Positions 52,095 through 61,905 of a DNA stretch of 64,000 nt are shown in pieces. Source of the stretch: CAYTBN01 sp964436045 (GTDB lineage Bacteria; Myxococcota_A; UBA796; UBA9615; CAYRNR01); the NCBI GenBank assembly GCA_964436045.1, contig CAYTBN010000005.1, positions 1-64,000 on the forward strand. The letters run 5' to 3'. Made by a program: the position numbers and the translations under genes. The first letter of the stretch is position 1; each line of letters opens with the position of its first letter. Below the pieces are notes generated by a model that was not told where the DNA came from, made no database searches, and saw only the letters and a list, made by a program, of their open reading frames with translations.

Positions 52095-52616
52095 TCAGTC
52101 CCCGTCGCCTTCCCTGCGGGCGCCGTGCTCCCGCTCGATCTTCCCCATCGGGTACCCCAGTCTCCGCAGCTCACGCCGCTCGTACTCCTCCAGGCTGAGT
52201 CCCTCGACCAGGGTCGGGATCCCCGCCGGGTCGAACGCGAAGATCAGCTCCAGGTTGCCCTTTCGCTTGCCCTCGGCGAACACGGTGCCGCGCACCACTG
52301 CTGACTCGTCCCGCAACGCCTTGAGCTTCACCTCCAGCCTCACCTCGTGGTCCGGGTGGATGAACGAGCGGAACTTGGCCTCGCGAACGATGCTCAGGAT
52401 CGGGAAGATCCAGATTCCCCGATCGAGGAAGACACTGACCTCGAGCAGCTTGCCCGCCAGCTGCGCGCTCATCTCCACCAGCAACACCCCGGGGATGACC
52501 GGGAAGCTGGGGAAGTGATCGCGGAACAGGGGCAGCTCGGGGGACAGCTGCTTGACGCCCACCGCGCGTTCGAACGGTACGACCTCGTCGATGCGGTCGA
52601 TCAGCTTCCAGTTCAT
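52095..52616 (-). CDS. FabZ/FabA-type hot-dog 3-hydroxyacyl dehydratase
   Basis: A 173-residue hot-dog-fold protein. Catalytic H34 and E48 lie in LFRDHFPSFPVIPGVLLVEM, the FabZ signature. The C-terminal third is charged (EEYERRELRRLGYP). It should dehydrate 3-hydroxyacyl-ACP intermediates of the operon's pathway. The ATG at 52616 overlaps the glycosyltransferase stop as ATGA. A ketoreductase, needed before this step, is not encoded in the operon and would have to come from fatty-acid synthesis. Confidence 0.88.
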   Translation of the reverse strand: MNWKLIDRIDEVVPFERAVGVKQLSPELPLFRDHFPSFPVIPGVLLVEMSAQLAGKLLEVSVFLDRGIWIFPILSIVREAKFRSFIHPDHEVRLEVKLKALRDESAVVRGTVFAEGKRKGNLELIFAFDPAGIPTLVEGLSLEEYERRELRRLGYPMGKIEREHGARREGDGD

Positions 52617-53794
52617 GGCCGCTCCACCGGAGTGTAGGTCCGACCCTTCCAGCGGGTGCGTCGCCAGCCGAGCCCCTGGAGCACGGAATCGACAATGATG
52701 CCGCTCAGGGTCGCCGCCTGCAAAGGGTGTAGCAAAGCGTGGATCCACGGATAGGCGGTGGGATCCACCCGGTGGATCAGCGTGCGGTAGGCCACGATCC
52801 CCGCGGCAGACGCGAGCGCCAGCAGCTCGAACGCTCCCAGTCGCCCGCCCGCCATCGACGCCAGCGCCACGGGAGCCAGCAGGCAGGGGATCACACCGCT
52901 GAGCAGCAGGTAGACGATCGCTCCGGCGGCCAGCGCCGGCTGGCGCTGCATGGCGGGGTAGAAGTTCTTGGCCCAGCCGCGCCAGATGGCACCGAAGCTG
53001 GCGTACATGCGGGTCCGCATCAGCGCGGGGGCGAACACCATCCGCAGCCGCCAACCGCCGAATTTCACCGCCCGGGCCATGCTCACGTCGTCGATCACCG
53101 AGTCGCGGTTGGCCGCGTGGCCGCCGATCCGGTCGTAGACCCGTCGGCGGATCAGGATGAACTGGCCGTTGGCCAGGCACTGGTCGTCACCGGGCTCGTT
53201 GATCCGGTCCAGTGGGCTGAACAGGACGATGAAGTCCGCCACGAAGGGCATCAACGAATGCTCCCAGAACGAGCGCAGCTCGAGGCTCGCGAACCACGAC
53301 AGCATGTCGGCGTCGTGGGCGTGGGCCTCGGCGATGGCCTGCCGGACGGCCTCGGGAGCCAGCTCCACGTCGGAATCCACGAACAGCAGCCACTCCCCGC
53401 TCGCCTGACCGGCGGCCTGGGCCAGGGCGTGGTTCTTGCCCATCCAGCCGGCCGGGAGGGGACCGCCCTCGATCCGGCGCACCCGCGGGTCGCGGGCCGC
53501 GACCTCGTCGAGCACCGGGGCGGTGTCGTCGGTGCTGCGGTCGTCGAGCACCAGCACCTCGTGAATCGGGTGGTCCTGCGCGAGCACACCTTCCAGGCAG
53601 CGCCCGATGGTGTCGCCTTCGTTACGAGCGGGGATCAGCACGCTGATCCGGGGCGCATCGTCACCGGCCGGTGGGTGGGTGTCCGGGGACAACAGGAAGC
53701 GCGCTCGGCGCAGGCGCATCGCGGCGGCCGCCAGGTGGACCCACCAGTAGAACGTGGTCAGCCCGCAGAGAATCGTGGCGAGGCTGCGTAGCAT
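52613..53794 (-). CDS. Membrane family 2 glycosyltransferase (HpnB/CrtQ-like)
   Basis: A 393-residue membrane glycosyltransferase, first gene of the ketosynthase operon. One N-terminal helix (residues 5-25) precedes the GT-A domain: ISVLIPARNEGDTIGRCL, VLDDRSTDDTAPVL, LPAGWMGKNHALAQAAG, LLFVDSDVEL, DDVSMARAVK and a WRGWAKNFYP acceptor motif. Three or four C-terminal helices follow. The GWMGKNHA segment is typical of HpnB and CrtQ-like enzymes acting on hydrophobic acceptors. It could glycosylate the polyketide or lipid made by the downstream enzymes. The ribosome site is weak. Confidence 0.88.
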   Translation of the reverse strand: MLRSLATILCGLTTFYWWVHLAAAAMRLRRARFLLSPDTHPPAGDDAPRISVLIPARNEGDTIGRCLEGVLAQDHPIHEVLVLDDRSTDDTAPVLDEVAARDPRVRRIEGGPLPAGWMGKNHALAQAAGQASGEWLLFVDSDVELAPEAVRQAIAEAHAHDADMLSWFASLELRSFWEHSLMPFVADFIVLFSPLDRINEPGDDQCLANGQFILIRRRVYDRIGGHAANRDSVIDDVSMARAVKFGGWRLRMVFAPALMRTRMYASFGAIWRGWAKNFYPAMQRQPALAAGAIVYLLLSGVIPCLLAPVALASMAGGRLGAFELLALASAAGIVAYRTLIHRVDPTAYPWIHALLHPLQAATLSGIIVDSVLQGLGWRRTRWKGRTYTPVERP

Positions 53795-53852
53795 GGACCC
53801 GGGGGCCTACCCCGCCGTTGTTCCCGCCGGGACGAGGCGGCGGGCGGCGGCG

Positions 53853-55583
53853 TCAGTCGACGAAGCCGTCGCAGTCGTCGTCGATCAGGTTGGCGAGGAT
53901 CTCGAGCATGTGCGGCCCGATGTCCGGGTCGCCGTCGTCGCAGTCCCCGCCCATCTCCGTGGCGCCGTCGTTGTCATCGTCGGCGTAGATGGTGCCCTCA
54001 TCGACCGTACCGTCGCAGTCGTTGTCGATCCAGTCGGCGGCTTCTGTGCCACCCGGGTAGGCCGCGCTGTCGCCGTCGTTGCAGTCGCCGTCCAGCTCGG
54101 TGAAGCCGTCGCCGTCATCGTCGTAGGCGTCGGTGCCCTCGTCGACGATGCCGTCGCAGTCGTTGTCGATGCCGTCCATCAACTCGGGGGCGCCCGGGAA
54201 CACCGTGGCGTCGAGGTCGTCGCAGTCGCCGAAGTCGCCGCCATAACCGTCGGCGTCCTCGTCGGTCACGCCGGCCCCCAGGCCGGTGCAGTCCCAGTCC
54301 ACACCCGGGCCGATGTCCGGTGCGCCGGGATAGACGTCCACGTCGCCGTCGTTGCAGTCGCCGTCGATCTCGGTGAAGCCGTCGCCGTCGTCGTCGTAGT
54401 AGTCGGTGCCCTCGTCGACGATGCCGTCACAGTCGTTGTCGAGGCCGTCCGCCAGCTCCGGGCCGTGGGGGTAGATCACCGGATTGGCGTCGTCGCAGTC
54501 ACCGCCCTGTTCGGCGTAGCCGTCGCCGTCGTCGTCCGTGCTGATGGTGCCCTCGTCGATGATGCCGTCGCAGTTGTCGTCGACGCCGTTGGGCAGCTCA
54601 ACCTGGTCGGGGTTGACGTCCACGTCTCCGTCATTGCAGTCGCCGTCGTTCTCGCTGTAGCCGTCCCCGTCGTCATCGTAGGCGTTGGTGCCGTCATCGA
54701 CGATGCCGTTGCAGTCGTTGTCGGCGCCGTCCTCCACCTCGACTCCGCCGGGGAAGCTGGTCTCGTCGCCGTCGTCGCAGTCTCCAGAGCAGACCGCGGT
54801 CCCGTCGCCGTCGCCGTCGTACTCCAGGGACCAGGTGGCCTCGCAGTCGTTGGCATAGAGATCGACCGTGGTGGCCAGCAGCGCGCCGGCGTCCGTCTCC
54901 ACGTGCAGGGTGCCGGAGTCCGCGTCGTCCGATTCGGCGACGAAGGTCACGACGACCGCCATCTCCTGGCCGGCGAGCAGGGTCGTCGGGAGGTCCTCTT
55001 CGTCGGCCTCGGCGCTGAACGCGCCGCTGTCGGACTCGACCACCAGCTCGGTCACGGCGAACGCGACCACCCCGTCGTTTCGCACGATGATGGCCCGCTC
55101 CTCCTCGTCACCCGCGTCGACCGGACCGAAGTCCACGACGTACGGATAGGCGGTGAGGGTGCCTTCGCGCCCGCTGCCGACCAGCGCCACGTTCACCTTC
55201 TCGATGGTCCCGTCGGTGGCGATCACCAGCGTGGCTTCGTCCTCGCGGTCCTCTGCGGGCGTGTAGATCACGGAGATCGTCTCGCTCTCGCCCTTCGGGA
55301 TCACGCCGGTGAACTCGGTGGCCAGCGAGAACACGTCGCTGGACTCGGCGAGGGAGATCGAGGTCACCGAGAGTTTCGCGCTGCCCACGTTGTCGAGCTT
55401 GAGGGGGAACTCGGCCGTGGCACCGATGGCCACCATGCCGAAGTGCACGGCTCCCGGATTCACGGCGAGCCTGCCCTTGAGGCCGGTCACTACCTGCTCG
55501 GAACAACCGGCCGAGGCCACGAGAACCAGCAATCCCGCGGTCATCGCCAACCGCGTCATCGGGCCAGCCCATCCAGTGCGCAT
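53853..55583 (-). CDS. Lipoprotein with choice-of-anchor beta domains and MopE-like repeats
   Basis: A 576-residue lipoprotein. The type II signal ends in LVASAGC. Residues 30-250 are two ASPM/Hydin-like Ig domains of the choice-of-anchor-D kind (NPGAVHFGMVAIGATAEFPL, VDFGPVDAGDEEERAIIV). Seven DCDD/DCND modules follow, the last ending the protein at DDDCDGFVD without a C-terminal anchor. This is the third MopE-like protein in the window, but it is held by an N-terminal lipid. I chose the ATG at 55583 because it gives a compact signal peptide. It starts the minus-strand gene block next to the ketosynthase operon, 58 bases from it. Confidence 0.85.
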   Translation of the reverse strand: MRTGWAGPMTRLAMTAGLLVLVASAGCSEQVVTGLKGRLAVNPGAVHFGMVAIGATAEFPLKLDNVGSAKLSVTSISLAESSDVFSLATEFTGVIPKGESETISVIYTPAEDREDEATLVIATDGTIEKVNVALVGSGREGTLTAYPYVVDFGPVDAGDEEERAIIVRNDGVVAFAVTELVVESDSGAFSAEADEEDLPTTLLAGQEMAVVVTFVAESDDADSGTLHVETDAGALLATTVDLYANDCEATWSLEYDGDGDGTAVCSGDCDDGDETSFPGGVEVEDGADNDCNGIVDDGTNAYDDDGDGYSENDGDCNDGDVDVNPDQVELPNGVDDNCDGIIDEGTISTDDDGDGYAEQGGDCDDANPVIYPHGPELADGLDNDCDGIVDEGTDYYDDDGDGFTEIDGDCNDGDVDVYPGAPDIGPGVDWDCTGLGAGVTDEDADGYGGDFGDCDDLDATVFPGAPELMDGIDNDCDGIVDEGTDAYDDDGDGFTELDGDCNDGDSAAYPGGTEAADWIDNDCDGTVDEGTIYADDDNDGATEMGGDCDDGDPDIGPHMLEILANLIDDDCDGFVD

Positions 55584-55655
55584 CTTTTCCACGTCTTCCT
55601 CCCTCGGAAAGGGTCGGTTCAAGAGCCCCTTTTCACCGATCGGTACCCGGGATCC

Positions 55656-55693
55656 GGGGGGGTCTGCGGCCCACCTCTGGGCGGACCGCCCCC
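55656..55693 (-). terminator. GC-rich imperfect hairpin
   Basis: A GGGGGGTC-type left arm pairs imperfectly with GGACCGCCCC around an ACCTCT loop, about 90 bases downstream of the 59-residue lipoprotein gene on the minus strand. It may separate that gene from the next lipoprotein. No U-run is present. Confidence 0.3.
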
Positions 55694-55783
55694 TCGTTCC
55701 AGGTCCGGGATCCTAGCAGTGTAGCGAAACCCGCAGCCAATGGTCCACGATTTCGCCGGATCGGGGCCGGAACGGCCGTAGCA

Positions 55784-55963
55784 TCAGCCCGGCTCGGTCG
55801 TGTCGTCGTCCGCCGAGTCGTCGTCCGCCGCCGGGTGATAGCAGTCCTGTTCGGCGTCCATGACCCAACCTTCGGGGCAGGGCATCTCCCAGGGCGGAAC
55901 GGAACAGGAAGATATCCCGAACAGGAGAAACGTGACGATCGAGGGGAGGAGAATCCAGCGCAC
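55784..55963 (-). CDS. Small lipoprotein (59 residues)
   Basis: A short lipoprotein. The GTG start follows GAGG by five bases. The signal peptide reads RWILLPSIVTFLLFGISSC with a lipobox-like end. The mature part is only about 40 residues: a CPEGWVMDAEQDCYHP module with one Cys pair, then an acidic tail (ADDDSADDDTTEPG) like the linkers of the larger lipoproteins. A strong -10-like TATACT lies about 20 bases upstream. I do not know its function. It is divergent from pepT. Confidence 0.65.
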   Translation of the reverse strand: MRWILLPSIVTFLLFGISSCSVPPWEMPCPEGWVMDAEQDCYHPAADDDSADDDTTEPG

Positions 55964-56128
55964 GGAAACCTCGTGGAGGCAGTATATCGGATCGCCGCAG
56001 CGCTCTCGCCCGCGCCCGCGCCCGCTCCCTTGCCGCTCCGTTCCGCCTCGGATAGTCTCTGCGGTCCCGACCCGCTGGGCCGCCATGCTGCGGGATCGAC
56101 GCAACCTGCAATCCGGAAGGCCAGCCCC

Positions 56129-57367
56129 ATGAGCGACATCGATCACACCGTCGTCGACCGGTTCTTGCGTTACGTGCGCATCGACACCCAGGCCCAGGAG
56201 AGCTCGGAGAGCTGCCCGAGCACGGACAAACAGAAGGACCTGGGCCGATTGCTGCACCAGGAGCTGACCGATCTGGGCCTGGAGGCCGAGCTGGACGAGC
56301 ACGGCTACGTGTACGCCACGCTGCCGTCCAACAGCGACAAGCCCGTGCCGACCATCGCGCTGTTGGCCCACCAGGACACCTCCCCCGAGGCTCCCGGTGC
56401 CAACGTCAATCCGATCATCCACGACTACCAGGGCGGGGACATCGCGCTGCCCGGCGCAGCGGACGTGGTCATCGGCGCCGCCGACAATCCCCATCTCGCG
56501 GATCTGGTCGGGAACCAGGTGATCACCAGCGATGGCACCACTCTGCTCGGCGCGGACGACAAGGCCGGCATCGCCGAGATCATGGATGCGGTCACCCACC
56601 TCGTGCGGAACCCGGCCATCAAGCACGGCCCCGTCCGGGTCGTGTTCACCGTCGACGAGGAGATCGGACGCGGAGTCGACAAGCTCGACCTGGACAAGGT
56701 CGGAGCCGAGGCAGCCTACACCTTCGACGGCACCACGGCGGGGCAGATGGAGACCGAGACCTTCTCCGCCGATCTCGCGGTGGTCACCTGCCACGGTGTC
56801 AACGTCCACCCGGGCTTCGCGCTGGGCAAGATGACCAACGCGGTCAAGCTGGCAGCGGCCTTCCTCGAGCGCCTGCCCAAGGACCGGCTGAGCCCGGAGA
56901 CCACCGCCGACATGGTCGGCTTCGTCCACCCCTACGTCATCGAGGGCGGCGTGGACAAGGCCACCATCAAGGTGCTGCTCCGCTCCTTCGATACGGCCGA
57001 GCTGCGGGAGCAGGAGGCCTACCTGCGCGGGCTGGCCGACGAGGCTGCCGCCGGCTTCCCCGACGGGAAGATCGAGATCCAGGTCGTCGAACAGTACCGG
57101 AACATGCGCGACGCGCTCGAGCAGCGCCCCGAGGTCGGGGAGCTGGCCCAGGAGGCCATCCGGCGGACGGGGTTGACGCCGGTCGCGGCCTCCATCCGGG
57201 GCGGCACGGACGGCTCCCGCCTGTCCAACATGGGTCTGCCGACGCCGAACATCTTCGCCGGAGGGATGAACTTCCACTCGGTGCGCGAGTACGTGGGCAT
57301 CGAGACCATGAAGAAGGCGGTCGAGGTCGGCGTCGAGCTGATCAAGCTCTGGGAGGAGCGGGCGTGA
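56129..57367 (+). CDS. pepT: Peptidase T (tripeptide aminopeptidase)
   Basis: A 412-residue M20 metallopeptidase that removes N-terminal residues from tripeptides in the cytosol using two zinc ions. Metal and catalytic landmarks are H81 and D83 (LAHQDTSPEAPG), D143 and D144 (LLGADDKAG), and E177-E178 (FTVDEEIGRG). IRGGTDGSRLSNMGLPTPNIF and the final NFHSVREYV complete the family pattern. The length matches the E. coli enzyme. The ATG at 56129 follows GGAAGG. It overlaps the next peptidase gene as GTGA, giving a peptide-degradation pair. Confidence 0.95.
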   Translation: MSDIDHTVVDRFLRYVRIDTQAQESSESCPSTDKQKDLGRLLHQELTDLGLEAELDEHGYVYATLPSNSDKPVPTIALLAHQDTSPEAPGANVNPIIHDYQGGDIALPGAADVVIGAADNPHLADLVGNQVITSDGTTLLGADDKAGIAEIMDAVTHLVRNPAIKHGPVRVVFTVDEEIGRGVDKLDLDKVGAEAAYTFDGTTAGQMETETFSADLAVVTCHGVNVHPGFALGKMTNAVKLAAAFLERLPKDRLSPETTADMVGFVHPYVIEGGVDKATIKVLLRSFDTAELREQEAYLRGLADEAAAGFPDGKIEIQVVEQYRNMRDALEQRPEVGELAQEAIRRTGLTPVAASIRGGTDGSRLSNMGLPTPNIFAGGMNFHSVREYVGIETMKKAVEVGVELIKLWEERA

Positions 57368-58548
57368 GCCTCCGCGCCGAGAAGCTCGCGCAGGCCGTTC
57401 GCCTGCTCCCGGAACACGAGCTGGACCTCTGGCTCACCTTCGTCTCGGAGAGCGCCAGCCTCCCGGATCCGTCCCTCGACCTGATCCTCGGCGCCAATGT
57501 CACCTGGTCGTCGGCGTTCGGGATCCACCGATCGGGCGAGACCTTCGCCCTGGTGGGCAGTTTGGACGTGGCCAACGTCGAATCCGCCGCCACGTTCCCG
57601 TCAGTCACCGGCTACGTCAGTTCGATCCGCGACGACCTGCGGGCGATCTTCGAGCGGCTGGATCCGGCCACCGTGGCGCTCAACTACTCGAAGAACTCTC
57701 CGATGGCCGACGGACTGAGGCATGGCCTCTACCTGCAGCTGCTGGATCTGCTGGAGGGGACTCCCTACACGGATCGGCTCACCTCGTCCGAGGCCCTGCT
57801 GGCCGATCTTCGGGGGCGCAAGACCCCCACCGAGCTGGCCCGCATCCGGGCTGCCGTCGACCTGACCATCGATCTGTTCGATCGGGTGTCGGGGTTCATG
57901 GCCCCCGGCCGTAGCGAGAGGGAGATCGCGGCCTTCCTCCTGGCCGAAGTGGAGCGGGAGGGGGTGGGCCTGGCCTGGGACCCCGAGCACTGTCCGGCGG
58001 TCTTCACCGGCCCGGACTCCGCAGGTGCCCACGCTGGCCCCACCGATCGCACCGTGGAGCCCGGACACGTGCTGAACATCGATTTTGGTGTGCGCGTGAA
58101 CGGCTATTGCTCGGATCTGCAGCGGACCTGGTACTTCCTGCGCGACGGCGAGAGCGCGGCGCCGGCCGAGGTCGAGCGCGGCTTCCGCACCGTCGTCGAC
58201 GCAGTCCACGCCGCGGCCGACTTCCTGAAGCCCGGGGTCACGGGCAAGGAGGTGGACGCGGTCGCGCGCGGTCACATCACCACCCACGGCTATCCGGAGT
58301 ATCCCCACGCCCTCGGCCATCAGATCGGTCGCGAGGCCCACGACGGCGGTGGCCTGCTGGCGCCTGCGTGGGAGAGATATGGAGAGATCCCGCGCATGCG
58401 CGTGTGCGAAGGCCAGGTGTACACGATCGAACCCCGGCTGCCGATAGAAGGGCACGGAGTGGCCACGGTCGAGGAGATCGTGGTGGTGACCGCCGAGGGT
58501 TGCGAGTTCCTGTCGCCGCCACAGAAGGAACTCTGGCTGGTGGGCTAG
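57364..58548 (+). CDS. M24 family Xaa-Pro-type aminopeptidase
   Basis: A 394-residue pita-bread-fold peptidase. The N-terminal 150 residues are a creatinase-like domain. The catalytic half has the five metal ligands in NIDFGV, YCSDLQRTW, HALGHQIGRE, YTIEPRLP and VEEIVVV. It probably removes residues next to proline, complementing PepT. The GTG at 57364 overlaps the pepT stop. Its own stop codon shares CTAG with the convergent receiver-like gene. Confidence 0.92.
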   Translation: MSLRAEKLAQAVRLLPEHELDLWLTFVSESASLPDPSLDLILGANVTWSSAFGIHRSGETFALVGSLDVANVESAATFPSVTGYVSSIRDDLRAIFERLDPATVALNYSKNSPMADGLRHGLYLQLLDLLEGTPYTDRLTSSEALLADLRGRKTPTELARIRAAVDLTIDLFDRVSGFMAPGRSEREIAAFLLAEVEREGVGLAWDPEHCPAVFTGPDSAGAHAGPTDRTVEPGHVLNIDFGVRVNGYCSDLQRTWYFLRDGESAAPAEVERGFRTVVDAVHAAADFLKPGVTGKEVDAVARGHITTHGYPEYPHALGHQIGREAHDGGGLLAPAWERYGEIPRMRVCEGQVYTIEPRLPIEGHGVATVEEIVVVTAEGCEFLSPPQKELWLVG

Positions 58549-59021
58549 CTGGCCAACTCTTCCACTGAGCTGGCGGGGTGCTGGGACGGTTCATCCTGGG
58601 GCGGACCATCGGCCAGCAAGGGAACCAGGCTGGCTCGTACCTGATCGGCGGACAGCGGGGAGACCAGGTAGCTCCGCGCGCCCCGGCGGACGGCGCCGAG
58701 CACCCGACTCCGGGTCGCCGTCGCCGACACGCAGACCACCGGGATCTGCCGTTCGCAGGCGGCCGCCTTGCGGATCAGCCGCCAATGATCGCCTTCGCCG
58801 TCGAGCCCCACCACGAGCATCCGGACCGGCAAGTAGCGGACACAGGCGTCAGCCTCCTCGGTGCTCTCGACCCGACGGACCTGCACACCGGTCGCGGCGA
58901 GGGCTGTGAGCACCCCGTCGTCTTCTGCTCCACTGACCCGACCCACGTAGACGATCAGGTCCGGGCAGAGTTCGAGATCCTTGTCGGTCGTAGCACGCGC
59001 CATGATGTTCTCATCGGCCAC
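58545..59021 (-). CDS. Degenerate receiver-domain protein
   Basis: A 158-residue protein resembling a single CheY-like receiver (VRYLPVRMLVVGLDGEG for the third strand and phospho-site, PVVCVSATATRS for the fourth strand, GARSYLVSPLSADQV for the fifth). The conserved Lys after the fifth strand is replaced by Ser, and the first acidic pair is not evident, so phosphorylation-dependent switching is doubtful. The start is either the GTG at 59021 or the ATG six codons later. It is divergent from the diguanylate cyclase gene, which may be its partner. Confidence 0.65.
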   Translation of the reverse strand: MADENIMARATTDKDLELCPDLIVYVGRVSGAEDDGVLTALAATGVQVRRVESTEEADACVRYLPVRMLVVGLDGEGDHWRLIRKAAACERQIPVVCVSATATRSRVLGAVRRGARSYLVSPLSADQVRASLVPLLADGPPQDEPSQHPASSVEELAS

Positions 59022-59146
59022 TCCGCCGCCGGCTTTAGAGAATAATTGGCGGGCCCCTCGTCAACGCGCTGCGGCTGGCCGTGCTGCCAGCGGCCCTCTA
59101 TAATCTGCTTGGACCCGGCGTCCGTCGGGATCCCGGAAGGACTCCA

Positions 59147-60226
<1,080 letters not shown>

Positions 60227-60300
60227 GGGCCTACCCCCCGGCCAATCCCCAGAAGATCCGGCGGGTTACGGACGCTCCCCGCTGACGCAAGAAAAAAGAG

Positions 60301-60329
60301 TTGACTTGCGCGCACGAGTCCGCCAGAAT
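60301..60329 (+). promoter_or_regulatory. Housekeeping-type promoter TTGACT-N17-CAGAAT with A-rich upstream tract
   Basis: In the 299-base gap before the sigma-54 activator, TTGACT at 60301 is followed after 17 bases by CAGAAT at 60324-60329. An A-rich AAGAAAAAAGAG tract just upstream resembles an UP element. The predicted leader is nearly 190 bases and contains a GCGAG/CTCGC hairpin around 60390. I see no known riboswitch or further gene in it. Confidence 0.65.
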
Positions 60330-60525
60330 TTGTTATCAGAGCAAGTTACTGCGCGTTAAGCACTTGGGAGTCCAGGGCGGCACTCTGCGCGAGCGCCCTC
60401 GCGGAGCCATGACGGTTTCGCCGGGCGGGGCTCGTCTCGGGTGCCGGCGTGGCACGCGACACCGGGCCCATCCCGCCAATTGATGGACCCTGTGGCGTCT
60501 GGACCCCCGAAGGGAATCGGGGAAG

Positions 60526-61901
<1,376 letters not shown>

Positions 61902-61905
<4 letters not shown>

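Noticed and set aside
60445..60470. TGGCACG sequence as a sigma-54 promoter before the activator
   Set aside because: The -12 half (GC at the required distance) is missing, whereas a good TTGACT-N17-CAGAAT promoter lies upstream.
60330..60525. Cyclic di-GMP riboswitch in the leader next to the GGDEF gene
   Set aside because: I could not find the conserved GEMM-type core motifs; only a simple GC hairpin is visible.
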